The notes beneath the pieces were generated by a model that saw nothing but the letters and a program-made list of their open reading frames with translations, had not been told where the DNA came from and did no database searches. The position numbers and the translations under genes were made by a program. DNA of 64,000 nt from Yersinia bercovieri ATCC 43970 (GTDB lineage: Bacteria > Pseudomonadota > Gammaproteobacteria > Enterobacterales > Enterobacteriaceae), in NCBI RefSeq assembly GCF_013282745.1, contig NZ_CP054044.1:2170001-2234000 (forward strand). Reading direction: 5' to 3'. Below are positions 33,718 to 44,000 of this stretch, piece after piece (position 1 is the stretch's first letter; every line of letters begins with the position of its first letter).

Positions 33718-36003
33718 ATGAACGTAAAATGGCAACGGCGCTCTCTGACGACCTTAGCGAGTCTGATCAGCATCTGTCTCTCAACACCGCTCTGGGCGGC
33801 CAGTCAAGCCGCTTCTGACACCACGACGACCCAACCACAGGAAACCACTGCCGCTGAAAATAGGGCTACCACTGGCGATACACTGGTGGTTACCGCGCAG
33901 CAGCAAGTTCGCCAGGCACTGGGTGCCTCAACTATCACCGCAGAAGATATCCGCAAGCGCCCTCCGGCGAATGATCTGTCCGAAATTATCCGTACCATGC
34001 CCGGTGTAAATCTCTCCGGTAACTCTGCCAGCGGTCAACGCGGGAACAACCGTCAGATCGATATTCGTGGCATGGGGCCGGAAAACACCCTGATTATGGT
34101 TGATGGTCGGCCGGTTTCAAGCCGAAACGCGGTACGTTATGGCTGGCGTGGCGAACGTGATACCCGTGGTGATACCAACTGGGTTCCTGCAAATATGGTC
34201 GAGAAAATCGAAGTGTTACGTGGGCCGTCAGCAGCACGTTACGGCAACGGTGCTGCCGGTGGCGTGGTGAATATCATCACTAAACAGCCAGATAAAGAGC
34301 TACATGGTAGCTGGAACGCCTACATGAATGTGCCGCAGCACAGTGAAGAGGGAGCGACTCGTCGTACCGACTTCAGCCTGATGGGGCCATTAAGTGACAC
34401 CCTCAGCTTCCGTTTATACGGCGGCTACAATAAGACTGATGCGGATGACTGGAATATCAACCAGGGCCATGAATCGGCGCGAACAGGCAATCAAGTTGGC
34501 ACCTTACCGGCGGGCCGTGAAGGGGTGCGCAATAAAGATATCAATGGATTATTGCGCTGGGACTTCGCCAAAGGCCAATCACTGGAGTTCGAGGCGGGTT
34601 ATAGCCGCCAGGGGAACATCTACGCCGGTGATACCCAAAATACCAACAGTAATGCCATTGTTCGCAGTTTATACGGCGCTGAAACTAACCGCATGTACCG
34701 CGAGAATTTCGCGGTAACCCATCGTGGTTTTTGGGATAATGGCGTTAGCTCAACCTCTTATGTTCAGTATGAGGAGACACGTAACTCACGAATTAATGAG
34801 GGGCTGGCTGGCGGTACGGAAGGTATATTCTCCAATAATAATTTCAAAACCATTAAACTTGAGAACTATCTTGCTCACTCTGAAGTTAACCTGCCATTCG
34901 AATTGGGTGTCAATCAGGTGTTGACGGTGGGGGCGGAGTGGAATGATCAGAAAATGAATGATCCTAGCTCCAATACCCAAACCACCACTGAGGGCGGCAG
35001 TGTCAGCGGCCTGACCGGAACCGGGCGCAATACCCGCAGTTCTGCGCAGATAGCCTCGCTGTTTGTGGAAGATAATATCGAGTTGACTGATACCACGATG
35101 CTCACCCCAGCGCTGCGTTTTGATCATCACAGCACCGCAGGTAGTAACTGGAGCCCAGGGCTGAACCTGTCCCAGGAACTGGGTGATTACTTCACCATGA
35201 AAATGGGGATTGCCCGCTCCTATAAAGCACCAAACCTGTACCAAACTAACCCTAACTACTTGTTATATAGCCGTGGTCAGGGCTGCTATGGTGGTGGCGG
35301 TAGCTGCTATCTGATGGGGAATGATTCACTCTCAGCGGAAACCAGCGTCAACAAAGAGATTGGATTTGAGTTCCATAACAATGACGGCATTATTGCCGGT
35401 GTCACTTACTTCCGTAATGACTATCGCAATAAAATTGAACCGGGTCTGGTCTCTTTGGGCACCGCCAGTGGCGGGACAGGTACTTATGCTAACTCCGATA
35501 TTTTCCAGTGGGAAAATGTGCCTAAGGCGTTGGTTGAAGGGTTGGAAGGTAACCTGACCGTGCCAGTGAGCGAAACGGTGCAATGGAGCAGCAATCTGAC
35601 CTATATGCTCGAATCGAAGAACAAAACCACTGGCGATTACTTATCGATCACCCCGGAGTTTACCCTGAATAGCTCACTGAGCTGGCAGGCAACAGAGGAT
35701 CTATCGCTGCTCTCAACCGTGACCTGGTATGGCCGCCAAAAACCGAAGAAATATGATTATCAGGGGCTGCCCGTCACCGGAACAGCACTTAATGAAGTCA
35801 GCCCATACGCCATCTTTGGTTTGAGTGGTAGCTACACTGTGACCAAAAATGTCAGCGTGACCACCGGTATTGAAAACCTGTTCGATAAACGCCAGTTCCG
35901 TGCGGGTAATGCCCAGAGTGTCGCGGGTATCGCCGGGGCAGGGGCCGCAACCTACAATGAACCGGGGCGGACATTCTTTGTTAGCTTGAATACCCAGTTC
36001 TAA
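33718..36003 (+). CDS. TonB-dependent ferric siderophore (catecholate) receptor, FepA/PfeA type
   Basis: 761 residues from ATG 33718 (MNVKWQRRSL), with GGGGAAAG upstream. Signal peptide to about residue 26 (LWAASQA). TonB box GDTLVVTAQQ, then the plug domain with NDLSEIIRTMPGVNLSGN, IDIRGMGPENTLIMVDG and LRGPSAARYGNGAAGGVVNI, then the 22-strand barrel ending in the required terminal Phe (FVSLNTQF). The plug sequence is of the enterobactin-receptor kind. No siderophore biosynthesis genes are near, so use of a borrowed siderophore is likely. The exact ligand is inferred. Confidence 0.9.
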   Translation: MNVKWQRRSLTTLASLISICLSTPLWAASQAASDTTTTQPQETTAAENRATTGDTLVVTAQQQVRQALGASTITAEDIRKRPPANDLSEIIRTMPGVNLSGNSASGQRGNNRQIDIRGMGPENTLIMVDGRPVSSRNAVRYGWRGERDTRGDTNWVPANMVEKIEVLRGPSAARYGNGAAGGVVNIITKQPDKELHGSWNAYMNVPQHSEEGATRRTDFSLMGPLSDTLSFRLYGGYNKTDADDWNINQGHESARTGNQVGTLPAGREGVRNKDINGLLRWDFAKGQSLEFEAGYSRQGNIYAGDTQNTNSNAIVRSLYGAETNRMYRENFAVTHRGFWDNGVSSTSYVQYEETRNSRINEGLAGGTEGIFSNNNFKTIKLENYLAHSEVNLPFELGVNQVLTVGAEWNDQKMNDPSSNTQTTTEGGSVSGLTGTGRNTRSSAQIASLFVEDNIELTDTTMLTPALRFDHHSTAGSNWSPGLNLSQELGDYFTMKMGIARSYKAPNLYQTNPNYLLYSRGQGCYGGGGSCYLMGNDSLSAETSVNKEIGFEFHNNDGIIAGVTYFRNDYRNKIEPGLVSLGTASGGTGTYANSDIFQWENVPKALVEGLEGNLTVPVSETVQWSSNLTYMLESKNKTTGDYLSITPEFTLNSSLSWQATEDLSLLSTVTWYGRQKPKKYDYQGLPVTGTALNEVSPYAIFGLSGSYTVTKNVSVTTGIENLFDKRQFRAGNAQSVAGIAGAGAATYNEPGRTFFVSLNTQF

Positions 36004-36075
36004 TACCCATACCGCTTCAATAACAGAAACAGAGGTTATTGACAAAGTGCCGGTTGCGGAGAGAACAGCTAGATC

Positions 36076-36140
36076 GTAAAGACGCCGTCAATCCGTCCCT
36101 GGAGGCTTGATCCGCGCCATCCCTGGCGCGGACGCTTTAC
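36076..36140. repeat. Palindromic element with nested hairpin
   Basis: Outer inverted ends GTAAAG (36076-36081) and CTTTAC (36135-36140) enclose an 8-bp stem CCGCGCCA/TGGCGCGG with a TCCC loop. It resembles small dispersed palindromic repeats of Yersinia and may also end the receptor transcript. The family assignment is from memory and not verified. Confidence 0.5.
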
Positions 36141-36454
36141 TCTTCTACCCGTCCTCTCCGTTCCAGATCGCGTCATCGGGGTTTGTCAGCAGTCTGAGAA
36201 ACAGTCGTTATCGGCTGTTTCTGCCTCATTTTGCACCACAATATTTTCCATTCGTCACTCCTCGCCCTAAAAGTCATACCAAAAGCACGAGATGCTCAGA
36301 GAGAGATGGTATCCATTCATTGATTGTGGGATAAATGCGAGGGCGGTTTTTGCGGATATTGCTCTACCGCAAGGGGCTAACTGAGAGCGGTTATCAATAG
36401 CTCAGGTGAATGCTCTGCGCACAACGATTCAGCAAAAATTTAATGTTGCTTTTA

Positions 36455-36470
36455 TGTGAACGAATTAACA
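36455..36470. promoter_or_regulatory. Possible CRP site upstream of acnB
   Basis: TGTGA-N6-TAACA, one mismatch to the TGTGA-N6-TCACA core, about 130 bases before the acnB start. E. coli acnB is CRP-activated. A single by-eye match. Confidence 0.4.
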
Positions 36471-36602
36471 CTGAGTTCAAATACTGATATGCTGGCTGAG
36501 CGAAACTAGGCGTCTTACCTTATACCTACTGCCTCAGTGATGATGGCTGGTGGCAACAGATAGCCTGGCAAAATAAATGACAATAAGAGCGAGGAGAGAG
36601 TC

Positions 36603-39200
36603 GTGCTAGAAGAATACCGTAAGCACGTAGCCGAGCGTGCTGCTGAGGGTATCGTCCCCAAGCCATTAGATGCATCACAAATGGCCGCGCTGGTTGAATC
36701 ATTAAAAAATCCGCCTGCGGGCGAAGAAGAGTTCCTGCTAGACCTGCTGATTAACCGCGTACCGCCCGGTGTTGATGAAGCAGCCTACGTTAAAGCGGGC
36801 TTTCTGGCTGCCATCGCCAAAGGCGATGCCCACTCCCCCCTGATTAATGCTGAAAAAGCGATTGAACTGCTTGGCACCATGCAAGGCGGTTATAATATTC
36901 ACCCACTGATTGATGCGTTAGATAATGAAAAGCTGGCTCCCATTGCCGGTAAAGCGCTATCTCACACCTTGCTGATGTTTGATAACTTCTACGACGTGGA
37001 AGAGAAAGCCAAAGCTGGCAACCCGCACGCCAAGAAAGTGATGCAATCCTGGGCTGATGCCGAATGGTATCTCTCTCGCCCTGCACTGGCAGAGAAAATC
37101 ACTGTTACCGTGTTTAAAGTGACCGGTGAGACCAACACTGATGACTTATCTCCGGCCCCTGATGCCTGGTCACGCCCGGATATTCCGCTACATGCGCTGG
37201 CGATGCTGAAAAATGCCCGCGAAGGCATTCATCCAGATAAACCGGGTAGCGTTGGCCCGATCAAGCAGATCGAAGAGCTGAACAAAATAGGCTTCCCACT
37301 GGCTTACGTCGGTGATGTGGTCGGTACTGGTTCTTCCCGTAAATCCGCCACTAACTCCGTGCTGTGGTTTATGGGTGACGACATCCCTTACGTGCCGAAT
37401 AAGCGCGGCGGTGGTGTGGTACTGGGCAGCAAAATTGCCCCTATCTTCTTTAATACCATGGAAGATGCCGGCGCACTGCCAATCGAAGTGGATGTTGCCA
37501 ATCTGAACATGGGAGACGTGATTGATATCTTCCCATATCTGGGCGAAGTTCGTCGCCATGATACCGGTGAGATCTTAGCCACTTTTGAGCTGAAAACTGA
37601 TGTGCTGCTGGATGAAGTCCGTGCCGGTGGGCGTATTCCGCTGATCGTTGGTCGTGGCTTGACCACCAAAGCCCGCGAATCACTGGGTCTGCCCGTGAGC
37701 GAAGTGTTCCGTGTGGCGAAGCCGGTTGCCAAAAGCAACAAAGGCTTCTCATTGGCGCAGAAAATGGTCGGTCGCGCTTGCGGCGTGACTGGCGTGCGCC
37801 CGGGTGAATACTGCGAACCTAAAATGACCTCGGTCGGTTCACAAGATACCACCGGCCCGATGACCCGTGACGAGCTGAAAGACTTGGCGTGTCTGGGCTT
37901 CTCGGCTGATTTGGTGATGCAGTCATTCTGTCATACGGCGGCTTATCCTAAGCCGGTTGACGTGACCACCCACCACACACTGCCTGACTTCATTATGAAC
38001 CGTGGCGGTGTCTCGCTGCGCCCGGGTGATGGCATTATCCACTCATGGCTGAACCGTATGCTGTTGCCGGATACTGTTGGTACTGGTGGTGACTCCCATA
38101 CTCGTTTCCCGATTGGTATCTCCTTCCCTGCGGGTTCTGGTCTGGTGGCTTTTGCAGCCGCAACAGGCGTGATGCCTCTAGACATGCCTGAGTCGGTGCT
38201 GGTGCGCTTTAAAGGCCAAATGCAACCGGGTATCACTCTGCGTGATCTGGTCCATGCTATCCCTTACTACGCCATTCAGGAAGGGCTGCTGACGGTTGAG
38301 AAGCAGGGCAAGAAGAATATCTTCTCTGGCCGAATTCTGGAGATCGAAGGTCTGCCAGAGCTGAAAGTAGAGCAAGCATTCGAACTGGCTGACGCCTCTG
38401 CGGAACGCTCTGCGGCGGGTTGTACTATCAAGCTGGATAAAGCGCCGATTACAGAATATCTGCAATCCAACGTGGTGCTGCTGAAGTGGATGATTGCTGA
38501 AGGCTACGGCGACCGCCGCACGCTGGAGCGCCGCATCAATGGCATGGAGAGTTGGTTGGCGAACCCGAATCTGCTGGAAGGTGATGCCGATGCAGAGTAC
38601 GCCGCAGTGATCGAGATCGATCTGGCTGGTATCACCCAACCGATTCTGTGTGCGCCAAACGATCCCGATGATGCCCGCCTGTTATCTGATGTGGCCAACA
38701 GCAAAATCGATGAAGTCTTTATCGGCTCTTGCATGACCAACATTGGTCACTTCCGTGCTGCGGGCAAGTTGCTGGGGCAACATAAAGGTCAACTGCCAAC
38801 CCGCTTATGGGTTGCACCGCCAACTAAAATGGATGCCGCGCAACTGACGGAAGAGGGCTACTACAGCATCTTTGGTAACAGTGGGGCGCGCATTGAGATC
38901 CCCGGCTGTTCACTGTGCATGGGCAACCAGGCGCGGGTAGCTGACGGCGCGACTGTGGTTTCTACCTCAACTCGTAACTTCCCGAACCGCTTGGGAACCG
39001 GGGCGAATGTTTATCTGGCCTCGGCTGAACTGGCCGCGATAGCCTCGCTGCTTGGGCGTCTGCCGACACCGGATGAATATCAAACGTATATGGCTCAGGT
39101 TGATAAGACCGCTGAGGATACCTATCGCTATCTGAACTTTGATCAGTTGAGCCAATACACGGAAAAAGCTGACGGCGTGATCTTCCAAACCGCGGTGTAA
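36603..39200 (+). CDS. acnB: Aconitate hydratase B / 2-methylisocitrate dehydratase AcnB
   Basis: 865 residues, the E. coli length. It has the N-terminal HEAT-like domain ([17 protein letters not shown]), the swivel domain ([12 protein letters not shown]), and the iron-sulfur region with Cys ligands in GSCMTN and [13 protein letters not shown]. It is the main TCA-cycle aconitase and can bind RNA as the apo-form. GAGGAGAG precedes the GTG start. Confidence 0.97.
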   Translation: MLEEYRKHVAERAAEGIVPKPLDASQMAALVESLKNPPAGEEEFLLDLLINRVPPGVDEAAYVKAGFLAAIAKGDAHSPLINAEKAIELLGTMQGGYNIHPLIDALDNEKLAPIAGKALSHTLLMFDNFYDVEEKAKAGNPHAKKVMQSWADAEWYLSRPALAEKITVTVFKVTGETNTDDLSPAPDAWSRPDIPLHALAMLKNAREGIHPDKPGSVGPIKQIEELNKIGFPLAYVGDVVGTGSSRKSATNSVLWFMGDDIPYVPNKRGGGVVLGSKIAPIFFNTMEDAGALPIEVDVANLNMGDVIDIFPYLGEVRRHDTGEILATFELKTDVLLDEVRAGGRIPLIVGRGLTTKARESLGLPVSEVFRVAKPVAKSNKGFSLAQKMVGRACGVTGVRPGEYCEPKMTSVGSQDTTGPMTRDELKDLACLGFSADLVMQSFCHTAAYPKPVDVTTHHTLPDFIMNRGGVSLRPGDGIIHSWLNRMLLPDTVGTGGDSHTRFPIGISFPAGSGLVAFAAATGVMPLDMPESVLVRFKGQMQPGITLRDLVHAIPYYAIQEGLLTVEKQGKKNIFSGRILEIEGLPELKVEQAFELADASAERSAAGCTIKLDKAPITEYLQSNVVLLKWMIAEGYGDRRTLERRINGMESWLANPNLLEGDADAEYAAVIEIDLAGITQPILCAPNDPDDARLLSDVANSKIDEVFIGSCMTNIGHFRAAGKLLGQHKGQLPTRLWVAPPTKMDAAQLTEEGYYSIFGNSGARIEIPGCSLCMGNQARVADGATVVSTSTRNFPNRLGTGANVYLASAELAAIASLLGRLPTPDEYQTYMAQVDKTAEDTYRYLNFDQLSQYTEKADGVIFQTAV

Positions 39201-39227
39201 GCCGCTATATTTCGCACCAGCTAAACA

Positions 39228-39260
39228 AACGGGGGGCCATTGGCCTCCCGTTTCTATTTT
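39228..39260 (+). terminator. Terminator after acnB
   Basis: A 12-bp stem with one G-U pair (AAACGGGGGGCC/GGCCTCCCGTTT, 39228-39254) is followed by CTATTTT, 28 bases after the stop. Confidence 0.85.
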
Positions 39261-39428
39261 AAAAACCACGTTCGATTGAAATTCTGCCGCTATTTACCGG
39301 CTTTGCGAACTTGCGCCAAGTGAGGCTGCTAATAAGGTTTAAACTAATAATATGCCCTTCTTACTTGAGGCCATGGCGGTGCTGGCGTCTCAATGATTTT
39401 GGGGGTATTAACATCAGGAGGGCGTGCT

Positions 39429-39791
39429 ATGGACTATGAATTCTTGCGTGATTTAACCGGGCAAGTGCTGGTTAGATTCTCCATGGGGCATGAAGTGATT
39501 GGCCACTGGCTCAATGAAGAGATCAAAGGCGATTTAGCAAAACTGGATCAAATCGAAGCTGCTGCCATTGAAGTGAAAGGCAGTGAGCGCCAGTGGCAAC
39601 TGACTGGTCATGAATACACCTTGTGGCTGGATGGCGAAGAGGTGATGGTGCGGGCCAATCAGCTGGATCTCGACGGCGATGAGATGGAGGAGGGGATGAA
39701 TTACTACGATGAGGAGAGTCTTTGCCTGTGTGGCTTAGAGGATTTTCTCCTGGTCTTGAAGGGTTATCGCGATTTCATCATGTCGAAATAG
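39429..39791 (+). CDS. yacL: Conserved protein YacL (UPF0231)
   Basis: 120 residues from ATG 39429 ([23 protein letters not shown]), the E. coli length. AGGAGG at 39416-39421 supports this start over the upstream in-frame ATG at 39393. The segments [21 protein letters not shown] and [16 protein letters not shown] are conserved. It is acidic and soluble, of unknown function. Its 3' end overlaps the convergent exporter gene by 14 bases. Confidence 0.94.
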   Translation: MDYEFLRDLTGQVLVRFSMGHEVIGHWLNEEIKGDLAKLDQIEAAAIEVKGSERQWQLTGHEYTLWLDGEEVMVRANQLDLDGDEMEEGMNYYDEESLCLCGLEDFLLVLKGYRDFIMSK

Positions 39792-40665
39792 CCGTGCGGC
39801 TGGCAGACCAGCATAGCAGCGAACCGACTACCACCATGGCAACCCCCGGCCAGAATGCGGCCGACGGCAGGGTATTGAGCCACAAGCTGGCAATCAGTAT
39901 CGATAATAGCGGTGTGAAGTAAGAGAGGGCAGCGACCAGTGTGGCGTTGCCTCTCTTCATGGCGATATCCCAGCACACATAGGCCAGCGCAGTGTTTGCC
40001 CCCATCAGCAGCAGCTCAAAAGTGGCACGCTGAGTAAAATGCAACTTGCCGGGTGTCAGCATAAAGAACATCAACCACAAACAGAGCGCGCAGGCGAGTA
40101 AAAACAGCGGCAGCGCCCCCGGCCCTCGGCTATACAGCCGCACCAAATTGGAGTAAGCCGCCCAGGTAAATGCGGCGATCAGCGCCAGACTATAGGCCAG
40201 TGGGTTACTACTGACATTGGCGCTAACGGTTTTAATATCCAGCCCATCTCCACCACTGACCACCCAGATAACGCCGAATAGCGCCAGGGCGGCCCCCAGC
40301 CAGAGCCACCAACGCGCGCGAAGTTTGAGTAGCGGCACCGCTAACAGTAGCGTCAAACTGGGCCACAAATAGTTGATCAGGCCAATCTCCAGTGTCTGCT
40401 GACGATCATTGGCCATGCCAATCGCCAGCGCGAACGCCACCATATAGATCACAAACAGCGCACCACAGCCATACAGATACGCGGGATGTTGCCCGCGCAA
40501 AGTCGGTTTACCCGCCACCAACCACACCAAAACCCCACTGACAGTGTAAATGGCGGCACCGGCGCCAAATGGCCCCAGAGTTTCAGCTAGCCCGCGCGTC
40601 AAAGCGACACTCATGCTCCAAAGTAAAATCGCAATAATGCCATACAGGGTAGGGAGGCGGTTCAT
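39778..40665 (-). CDS. yddG: EamA-family exporter, YddG-like (aromatic amino acid/drug exporter)
   Basis: 295 residues from ATG 40665. Ten membrane segments with two EamA repeats. [32 protein letters not shown] and [13 protein letters not shown] line up with E. coli YddG, as does the [14 protein letters not shown] segment. YddG exports aromatic amino acids and methyl viologen; the substrate here is inferred. A TTG 24 bases upstream is an alternative start. In E. coli yddG is not next to yacL, so this position is a local rearrangement. Confidence 0.8.
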   Translation of the reverse strand: MNRLPTLYGIIAILLWSMSVALTRGLAETLGPFGAGAAIYTVSGVLVWLVAGKPTLRGQHPAYLYGCGALFVIYMVAFALAIGMANDRQQTLEIGLINYLWPSLTLLLAVPLLKLRARWWLWLGAALALFGVIWVVSGGDGLDIKTVSANVSSNPLAYSLALIAAFTWAAYSNLVRLYSRGPGALPLFLLACALCLWLMFFMLTPGKLHFTQRATFELLLMGANTALAYVCWDIAMKRGNATLVAALSYFTPLLSILIASLWLNTLPSAAFWPGVAMVVVGSLLCWSASRTAIST

Positions 40666-41000
40666 GGGCGGGGCAGCTTCCTTGTGCAACGTCAGACGAA
40701 AAATAGGATCTTCTTATACATCGTCAATCAGGATGATGGGAATAGCCAGAGATCAATTATTAGCAAGTTATCCCTTTTGCTCTGCTCACTCTAGCGAGTG
40801 AGCAATATTTTTTGGTGGGATGCTAATGATAATTAGTCGAAATAATAAGCAGTTGAAACAGCAAATCAGCCAAACCACCATAAGATTTTCCCCCTAAATT
40901 GCGTAGGTTAATAAGTGAGATGTTCTCTGGCTAACTTGTCGTTTAACTGTCAGATAGCAAGTTTGCTGCTAACCCTGTACCACACCAGGAAGGTAATTTT
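40666..41000. other. Intergenic region before the exoprotein gene
   Basis: 335 bases with no gene. A 9-bp stem-loop (TGCTCACTC-TAGC-GAGTGAGCA, 40783-40804) is followed by ATATTTTTT on the plus strand, so it looks like a terminator facing the exoprotein gene although no plus-strand gene lies ahead of it. No TpsB/CdiB coding sequence is present. Confidence 0.65.
40783..40813 (+). terminator. Orphan terminator or attenuator upstream of the exoprotein gene
   Basis: A perfect 9-bp stem with a TAGC loop and a T6 tract lies 188 bases before the exoprotein ATG. It could stop read-through into the island or act inside a leader transcript. Confidence 0.6.
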
Positions 41001-44000
41001 ATGGAAGAATTTGCTTGTCGATCTAGACGTATAGCCAGCTGGCTACTGATTTATCTTACCGCACTAGAGCCGCTTCACCCGGCCATTGCTGCTCAGCAAC
41101 AAGAGATCCCACCAGTGGTGAATATCCATGCGCCCAATGCGAATGGGATCTCCCATAACCTCTATGACGACTTTAGTATTAACGCCTCTGGTGGGGTATT
41201 GAATAACGCCACCGAGGCGGGGCAATCAGTGCTAGCCGGGGAGTTAGCCGCTAATCCCAAATTTAATGGCAACAGTGCGAAATTAATTATCAATGAGGTC
41301 GTCAGCAGCAAGCCCTCAAATCTGGCCGGCAAGCTGGAGATCTTTGGTCAAAAAGCTGATCTGCTCATTGCCAATCCTAATGGTTTGACCTGTGATGGCT
41401 GCAGTTTTATTAATGCCCGCCACATTATATTAAGCGGTGGTAGCACCTCACTGGATAAGCTATTGGCTGATGTTTACAACAGGGCACAGATAGTTAATAT
41501 TAATGCGCCTAATGCAAATGGGATCTCCCATAACCGCTATCGCGACTTCAGTATTAACGCCTATGGTGGGGTATTGAATAACGCCACCGAGGCAGGTCAA
41601 TCAGTGTTGGCAGGTAAGTTGGCGGCCAATCACAAATTTAATGGCAACAGTGCGAAATTAATTATCAATGAGGTCGTCAGCAACGATCCATCAACTCTGG
41701 CCGGCAAGCTGGAGATCTTTGGTCAGAAAGCTGATCTGCTCATTGCCAATCCCAATGGTTTGACCTGTGATGGCTGCAGTTTTATTAATGCCAGCGGCGT
41801 TACTTTAACCACCGGGACTCCTATTTTTAACTCGCAGGGTGAACTGGAACGGCTGAATGTTGCGGGCGGCGCTATTACCGTGGGTGAGAAAGGATTCAAT
41901 GGTCAATCCTATGATTATACCCAATTTATTAGCCGTACCCTAACCCTTGAAGGTGAAGCCCACGCCAGTCACCTTGATATAATTTTGGGTGTTAATCAGG
42001 TTGACTACCAAAATGGTCATATTCAGTCCGCGCAACCAGGCGAAGCGGCACCGGTACTGGCGCTGGATACCAAAGAGCTTGGCGGCATGTACGCCAACCG
42101 TATCCGGTTGGTTGCGACGGAAAAAGGGGCTGATCTCAATGCTAAAAATATCACCAGCCATCAGGGGAATATTTCACTTGATGCAGCCGGTAATATTACT
42201 TTCGGCAATGTCACGGCCAAAAAAGATCTCAATGTTATCGGCCAAAATACCACTGTCACAGTGGGCAGTACATTACACAGTGGGCGCGATATTACCTTAG
42301 CGAATGCTGAACTTAATAATTTTGGTCAGGTGAAAGCCGATCGTGATATGCGGTTGTTCAGTGATCAGGTGCGTAATACCGGATCATCGGCGAAACTGTA
42401 TGCTAATAACCAGATGTGGATACAAAAAGATGCTGAAGGGAATAAAAATGCACTAGTTGAAAATAAGTCCGGCAGCATCAAAACCGGTACTGGTGATTTA
42501 ATTATTCGCACGGATAAACTGGAGAATACTCGCCAGATCTTTAATGCAGATTGGGAGGGATTAACGCCCGATTCGACCAGTGCTAACGTTTATGACAATG
42601 AGGATTATCGTTATCACCCAGTCATAAAAACAGTCAACTTGTCTGAAGATCAACTCCCCTATGACTTCCCGAGAAAATGGTTTGGCACGACAGACTTTAG
42701 AGTTATTCATAAATTAGCACAATGGAGCTTATATAAAGTTAATACCGAGAAAAGCCTGTATCAAGTCACTGCCGAGGCACCCGCTGCCACCCTCTATTCA
42801 GGAGGGAACCTGTATATTAATGCCAGCCAGTTAGCCAATAAAGTAAGCAATATCGGTGCAGACAAAGATATCTTCCTTACTGGAGATAACTTCTTAAATA
42901 GCAGCCACAGCAGTTGGATAAAGGATGAGTTTATTGATTATGAGGTGCAAGGAGGCATGCATAATCGAGATAGGGCCATGGAGCATGAATGGTATACCGT
43001 ATGGACTGAAGCTGAGAAATATCCTGCAGCTATCACTGCTCAGGGGAATGTCGTGCTGGATTTTAATAACCAGATCCATTTAGATGCGGGTTGGCCGAAA
43101 AACGAAGAAGACTCTGATATCAGCTTTTGGTTAAAACAACAGACACAACCTATCTTGCACGGTAATAATATCCTGCTACATGGTAATCGCATCATCAGTA
43201 ATGACCTGATACATGCACGGGGTGATCTCACCTTTATTGCTGAGGATACGATTGATTTAAATAGCAGCACGCTGCGAGGTAGAGATATCTCTCTTACCGC
43301 ACTTAATGATATTAATGTGATAAACAGTGAGGTTGCCGGGCGAGATATTTTGGTATCTAGTCGACAAGGTCATATTGAGTTCAAGCCGATAGATGATATC
43401 CCGCACTATTTTCAACCTGATTACCAGCGGGTCATTAGCCAGATTAATGCCCGCGGTGATTTTACCGCGATTGCCGGTAAAAATATTAATCTAACGGATA
43501 CCTTACTGCATCCCGCCCGTAATATTAGCCTGTTGGCCAATCAGGATGTCAATATAGTTCACACTGATAGCCTGATAACATTAGCTCTTTTAAGTAAGAT
43601 TTTTACCCGAGCAGAAAATATAGAGCTGTTTAATAAATTATTCTCTTTGCCCGGCCAGTTAAAAAGTCACGGAAATATGACTTTTAATGCCGGCAATAAC
43701 CTGTCGCTGCGAGGCGTCACTCTGGATGCGGGGCAAGATGTTAATCTTCATGCTGCCCGCGACATTAATCTGTCACCACGCAATATCCCGTGGATGGCTA
43801 CATTACTATCAGAGAAACACAAGACAATAGATAGTATATTCTACCCACATGATGATATTTCCTTGGCTTTCTCCGTTTCACATATACCTGAACTGAATGC
43901 TCAGATTAATGCCAACGGCAATATCTTAATCAATGCTGGCCGCGATATTTTGGCTCAAGCCAGCACTATCACGGCGGATAAGAATATCACCTTGCTGGCA

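Larger units (their letters stand above)
36004..36602. other. Long receptor-acnB intergenic region
   Basis: 599 bases without a convincing gene. It contains a palindromic element at 36076-36140 and a possible CRP site before acnB. A 75-codon frame at 36107-36334 has no ribosome site and unusual composition and is not believed. Confidence 0.7.

Noticed and set aside
36107..36334. 75-codon frame in the receptor-acnB gap
   Set aside because: No ribosome site, starts inside a palindromic element, and shows no recognisable protein pattern.
40822..40845. TAATGATAAT considered as a Fur box before the exoprotein gene
   Set aside because: Only about 13 of 19 bases fit the consensus and the second half-site is missing.
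41118..41793. Direct repeats considered as a CRISPR-like array
   Set aside because: Only two copies, each about 300 bases, in frame within a TPS domain.
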